A stretch of DNA of 64,000 nucleotides, taken from UBA1724 sp963621575 (lineage in GTDB: Bacteria > Verrucomicrobiota > Lentisphaeria > Oligosphaerales > Oligosphaeraceae). Position 1 is the first letter of the stretch; each line of letters starts with the position of its first letter. Of this stretch, positions 61,691-64,000 are shown piece after piece. The translations under genes were made by a program, and so were the position numbers. The DNA lies in the NCBI GenBank assembly GCA_963621575.1, contig CAVFEH010000009.1:11966-75965 (forward strand), written 5' to 3'. Below the pieces are notes generated by a model. That model ran no database searches and had not been told where the DNA came from. It saw only the letters and a list, made by a program, of their open reading frames with translations.

Positions 61691-62653
61691 CTACGCGAGC
61701 CACTCGTCAATCCACCGGCCGTATTCCTGGTCGGCGTGGTTCTTCACCACGTACTCGTGGGGGCCGTCGGGGTTCTGCACGAAGGTGTTCTTTGCGGTGA
61801 CGGGGTCGGAGGAGGCGCGTCCCCGGACGGTGAGGAACCGCCCGTTGGCGGGGGAGAGGATCCCGCCGGCCAGGAGGATCAGCATGGGGTCCCAGGAGAA
61901 GTGTGCCTCCGGCTTCCCCTGCCAGGCCTGTTCGGGGCAGGTGCCGCCCAGCTTGTACCCGGGCGTCTGCTGGTAGGCGACCATGGTCTTGCGGAGGAGG
62001 TCGTCGTCCGGGAGGTTCCCGCCGGAGAGCAGGGGGAAGCCCACCTCGTAGCCAAGGAAGGTGATGGGGACGGGCCACTTCTCCAGCACCAGGCTCCCCA
62101 CCCGGGCGATGTACGGATTCACGTCGTCCCCGCAGGAGAGGTTGTATTCCCGGCCCTCCGGCCAGGCGCCCGCCATCATCCAGAGTCGGGAGGCCTTCCG
62201 GCGGACCAGCTCCACTCCGGACAACGGCGATAGGTCGTCGGCGGAGCTCTCCAGCAGGGCGGCCAGGTTGTTGGCGAAGCCGATGGAGAGGATCTCCACG
62301 GGGGTCCCGGAGGCGGCCAGGAGCCTGCGATATAGCCGCACAGGCGTCTCCGTGGCGTCATTGCCCGGGTACTTGGAGGGCAGGGCGGCCAGGAACTTCT
62401 GGTAGGAGGGGCCCGGAGTCTCCACGCCCAGGTCATCCCGGGTGATGGCCACGGGGACGTCCACGCCGTGGGCCTGCAGGAAGGCGTCCAGGGAGCGGGC
62501 GCTCTGTGGATACACGGCGTTGATGCAGGCGCCCAGCAGATGGAGGATGCCCTTCTGGTGGAGGCGGATCAGGGCGCGGACGGCCATGGGGTCGTCCACG
62601 TCGGTGAACCAGTCGGTGTCCAGGATGACGTTTCTGGGGGCGGTGGAGTTCAT
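61691..62653 (-). CDS. Inosine-uridine nucleoside hydrolase-like protein
   Basis: A 320-aa N-ribosidase-fold protein. The calcium-binding DTDxxxDxDD motif is ILDTDWFTDVDDPMAVRAL (about residues 10-28). Further parts: LSIGFANNLAALLE, MMAGAWPEGREYNLSCGDDVNPYIA, and a late Asp in HFSWDPMLIL. It differs from classical IunH in having a long insert between the second and third motifs. It lies between rnc (4-bp ATGA overlap) and the TolC-like gene, an unusual place for a nucleoside hydrolase. The substrate cannot be read from the sequence. Confidence 0.82.
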   Translation of the reverse strand: MNSTAPRNVILDTDWFTDVDDPMAVRALIRLHQKGILHLLGACINAVYPQSARSLDAFLQAHGVDVPVAITRDDLGVETPGPSYQKFLAALPSKYPGNDATETPVRLYRRLLAASGTPVEILSIGFANNLAALLESSADDLSPLSGVELVRRKASRLWMMAGAWPEGREYNLSCGDDVNPYIARVGSLVLEKWPVPITFLGYEVGFPLLSGGNLPDDDLLRKTMVAYQQTPGYKLGGTCPEQAWQGKPEAHFSWDPMLILLAGGILSPANGRFLTVRGRASSDPVTAKNTFVQNPDGPHEYVVKNHADQEYGRWIDEWLA

Positions 62654-63408
62654 GGTTCGTTTTCCCCGTGGGCGGGGGAGTCGCCTGTGGCGTTCAGGAC
62701 CGCCAGGGCCTTGCGGGCGGCCTCCTGTTCGGCCTGCTTTTTTGAGGTGCCTGTGCCGTCGAAGGCCCTTCCGTCGGGGAGGACTGCCTGGCAGCGGAAG
62801 CGGGGGGCGTGGCTGGGGCCGGTGGCGGAGAGTTGCCGGTAGGTGGGGGACTTGACAAAGAGCGCCTGGCAGTGTTGCTGGAGGGCGCCCTTGGGGTTGT
62901 CATCCTGCTCGGCCTGTTTCACGGCCTCCGTCAGGGAGGGATAGGCATCCCGGAGGACCTTCTCCACGCAGGGGAGCCCGCCATCCAGGAGCAGGGCGCC
63001 CAGGAACGCCTCGAAGAGATCCCCCAGCAGGGAGGGGCGCCGGCGTCCGCCGCTCTGCGCCTCGCCGTGCCCCAGCAGCAGCGCCTCGTGGAGCCCCAGG
63101 GAGACCGCGTTGCGGGCGTTGGCCGGTTCGTCCACAAGCACGGAACGTGCGCGGGTCAGCTCGCCCTCCTGGCAATCCGGCATCTCCAGGAAGAGCCGCC
63201 GGGAGACCACGAGCTGCAGCGCGGCGTCTCCCAGGAACTCCAGGCGCTCGTTCCAGGGGCATCCGGGACGCTGGGATTCCGCGGCGTAGCTGGAGTGTGT
63301 CAGCGCCTGTCGGAGCAGTTCCGGATCCCGGAAGACATGGCCCGCCCGCTCCTGGATGCTCCGGCAGGCCCCCTCCCATTCCTGCGGAGATAGGTTGAAA
63401 TTTTTCAT
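62650..63408 (-). CDS. rnc: Ribonuclease III
   Basis: Double-stranded RNA endonuclease for rRNA and mRNA processing. It has 252 aa. The catalytic domain carries the signature NERLEFLGDAALQLVVSRRLF (about residues 53-73) and GDLFEAFLGALLLDGGLP with the second acidic pair; a dsRNA-binding domain follows from about residue 170 (NPKGALQQHCQALFVKSPTYRQLSATGPSHAPRFRCQAVLPDGRAF, then SKKQAEQEAARKAL). ATG 63408 (MKNFNLSPQEWEGACRS) has only a weak ribosome site, and a -10-like TAAAGT lies so close that the mRNA may be nearly leaderless. It heads the efflux gene chain. Confidence 0.92.
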   Translation of the reverse strand: MKNFNLSPQEWEGACRSIQERAGHVFRDPELLRQALTHSSYAAESQRPGCPWNERLEFLGDAALQLVVSRRLFLEMPDCQEGELTRARSVLVDEPANARNAVSLGLHEALLLGHGEAQSGGRRRPSLLGDLFEAFLGALLLDGGLPCVEKVLRDAYPSLTEAVKQAEQDDNPKGALQQHCQALFVKSPTYRQLSATGPSHAPRFRCQAVLPDGRAFDGTGTSKKQAEQEAARKALAVLNATGDSPAHGENEP

Positions 63409-63450
63409 AATTGCACTACTTTAAGACATTTGCGCACGATGTGGGTGCCG

Positions 63451-63462
63451 GTCGCCGGCGAC
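63451..63462. promoter_or_regulatory. Perfect 12-bp palindrome in the rnc/efp divergent region
   Basis: GTCGCCGGCGAC lies in the 112-bp gap between divergent rnc and efp. It is between the -10-like elements of the two genes. It may be an operator or only a chance feature of GC-rich DNA. Confidence 0.3.
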
Positions 63463-63520
63463 GGCGGCCTCTCCTTCCGTGCTAAGTTTTTAGAATGTAA
63501 ACTGTAAGGAGAAAACTGCA

Positions 63521-64000
63521 ATGCCGTACGATGTTTCCGATTTGCGCAAGGGTCTGAAGGTCCAGATTGACGGCGACCCTTACCTCATCACGGAATATGA
63601 TTTCATGAAGCCCGGCAAGGGCCAGGCCATCTACCGCTGCAAGATGCGCAACATGCTCAGCGGCTCCACCACCGAGAAGGCCTACCGCCCCGGCGACAAG
63701 ATCGACCAGCCCGACCTGGCCGAGCGCACCGTCAACTTCTCCTACGACGAGGGCGACGGCGTGTACATCTTCCTGGACCAGGACAACGAGGAGGTCCGCG
63801 TGGACGAGAAGGTCCTGGGCCGCAACAAGTATTTCCTGGAAGACGACATGGAGTGCTCCATCCTCTTCTTCAACGGCCGCCCCATCGACATCACCCTCCC
63901 CATCTTCGTGGAGAAGGTCATCGCGGAGACCGAGCCCGGCTTCAAGGGCGACACCGCCACCAACTGCCTGAAGCCCGCCAAGATCGAGAACGGCTACGAG
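63521..64000 (+). CDS. efp: Elongation factor P, N-terminal part (runs off the window)
   Basis: EF-P relieves ribosome stalling at polyproline. The first 160 residues are inside the window (MPYDVSDLRKGLKVQIDGDPYLITEYDFMKPGKGQAIYRCKMRNML). The KOW-like domain I ends near 65; domain II shows VNFSYDEGDGVYIFLDQDNEEVRVDEKVLG, and domain III begins near 130. The tip Lys33 in KPGKGQ is the residue modified by EpmA in other bacteria. A clean AAGGAG site (63506-63511) and a -10-like TAGAAT (63491-63496) precede the ATG. The remaining C-terminal residues lie beyond 64000. Confidence 0.95.
   Translation, partial: MPYDVSDLRKGLKVQIDGDPYLITEYDFMKPGKGQAIYRCKMRNMLSGSTTEKAYRPGDKIDQPDLAERTVNFSYDEGDGVYIFLDQDNEEVRVDEKVLGRNKYFLEDDMECSILFFNGRPIDITLPIFVEKVIAETEPGFKGDTATNCLKPAKIENGYE

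Overview
The window is about 64 kb of GC-rich, densely coding chromosomal DNA from a Gram-negative bacterium. Evidence for a diderm with a lipid-anchored envelope is a MacAB/TolC-type efflux operon, a heptosyltransferase-like GT9 enzyme, an outer-membrane secretin and a LolA-like secreted protein. The best taxonomic clue is at 41.8-50.2 kb: four consecutive genes that match, in order and architecture, the Akkermansia muciniphila Amuc_1098-1101 pilus-like locus. Together with a DUF4175-like protein and several long orphan proteins, this suggests the PVC superphylum (Verrucomicrobiota, Lentisphaerota or Kiritimatiellota). I cannot go further without database searches. I saw no rRNA, tRNA, CRISPR array, insertion sequence or prophage.

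Layout. 0-5.6 kb (minus strand): 5' part of uvrC, an orphan ABC ATPase, an RNase E/G with a very large disordered insert inside its S1 domain, and fmt. 5.8-11.3 kb (minus): a small regulon-like block (XRE regulator, ABM-domain protein, beta-CASP nuclease, an orphan 759-aa membrane protein, a LolA-like protein). 11.4-19.1 kb (minus): a long co-directional run (phosphoesterase, GT9, glyoxalase II-like enzyme, fhs, small membrane protein, yigZ, GT2, rnd). 19.4-41.6 kb (plus): purL-tatD-pgi-DUF4175-like, rpmA, mtaB, a Nif3-like gene, a 774-bp non-coding region with unusual structure, gyrB-gyrA, ahcY with an amidohydrolase that probably deaminates SAH or MTA, and a PfkB-family kinase. 41.8-50.2 kb (minus): the pilus-like locus. 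50.6-56.1 kb (minus): guaB, a small membrane protein, bioF-bioG-bioC, rpsD. 56.3-63.4 kb (minus): rnc, nucleoside hydrolase, TolC/MacA/MacB. 63.5 kb onward (plus): efp, cut by the window edge.

Functional links. The bio genes make the pimeloyl chain (BioC methylates, BioG demethylates) and condense it (BioF); bioA, bioD and bioB are not here. ahcY and the adjacent deaminase both clear the S-adenosylmethionine by-products. Fhs and Fmt use one-carbon folates. PurL and GuaB serve purine synthesis. In the pilus-like locus a PilM-PilN fusion, an Amuc_1100-like PilN/PilO-type protein, an Amuc_1099-like protein with a Cys4 cluster and calcium-type loops, and a secretin with a 19-aspartate run would form a trans-envelope assembly. 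No pilin or PilB/PilT ATPase gene lies in the window.

Most interesting for follow-up: the modified pilus-like locus, the RNase E/G insert, and the non-coding DNA before gyrB, which combines a 34-bp near-perfect alternating purine-pyrimidine (Z-DNA-type) tract, a perfect operator-like inverted repeat, repeated T7G6-8 blocks and an attenuator-like hairpin.
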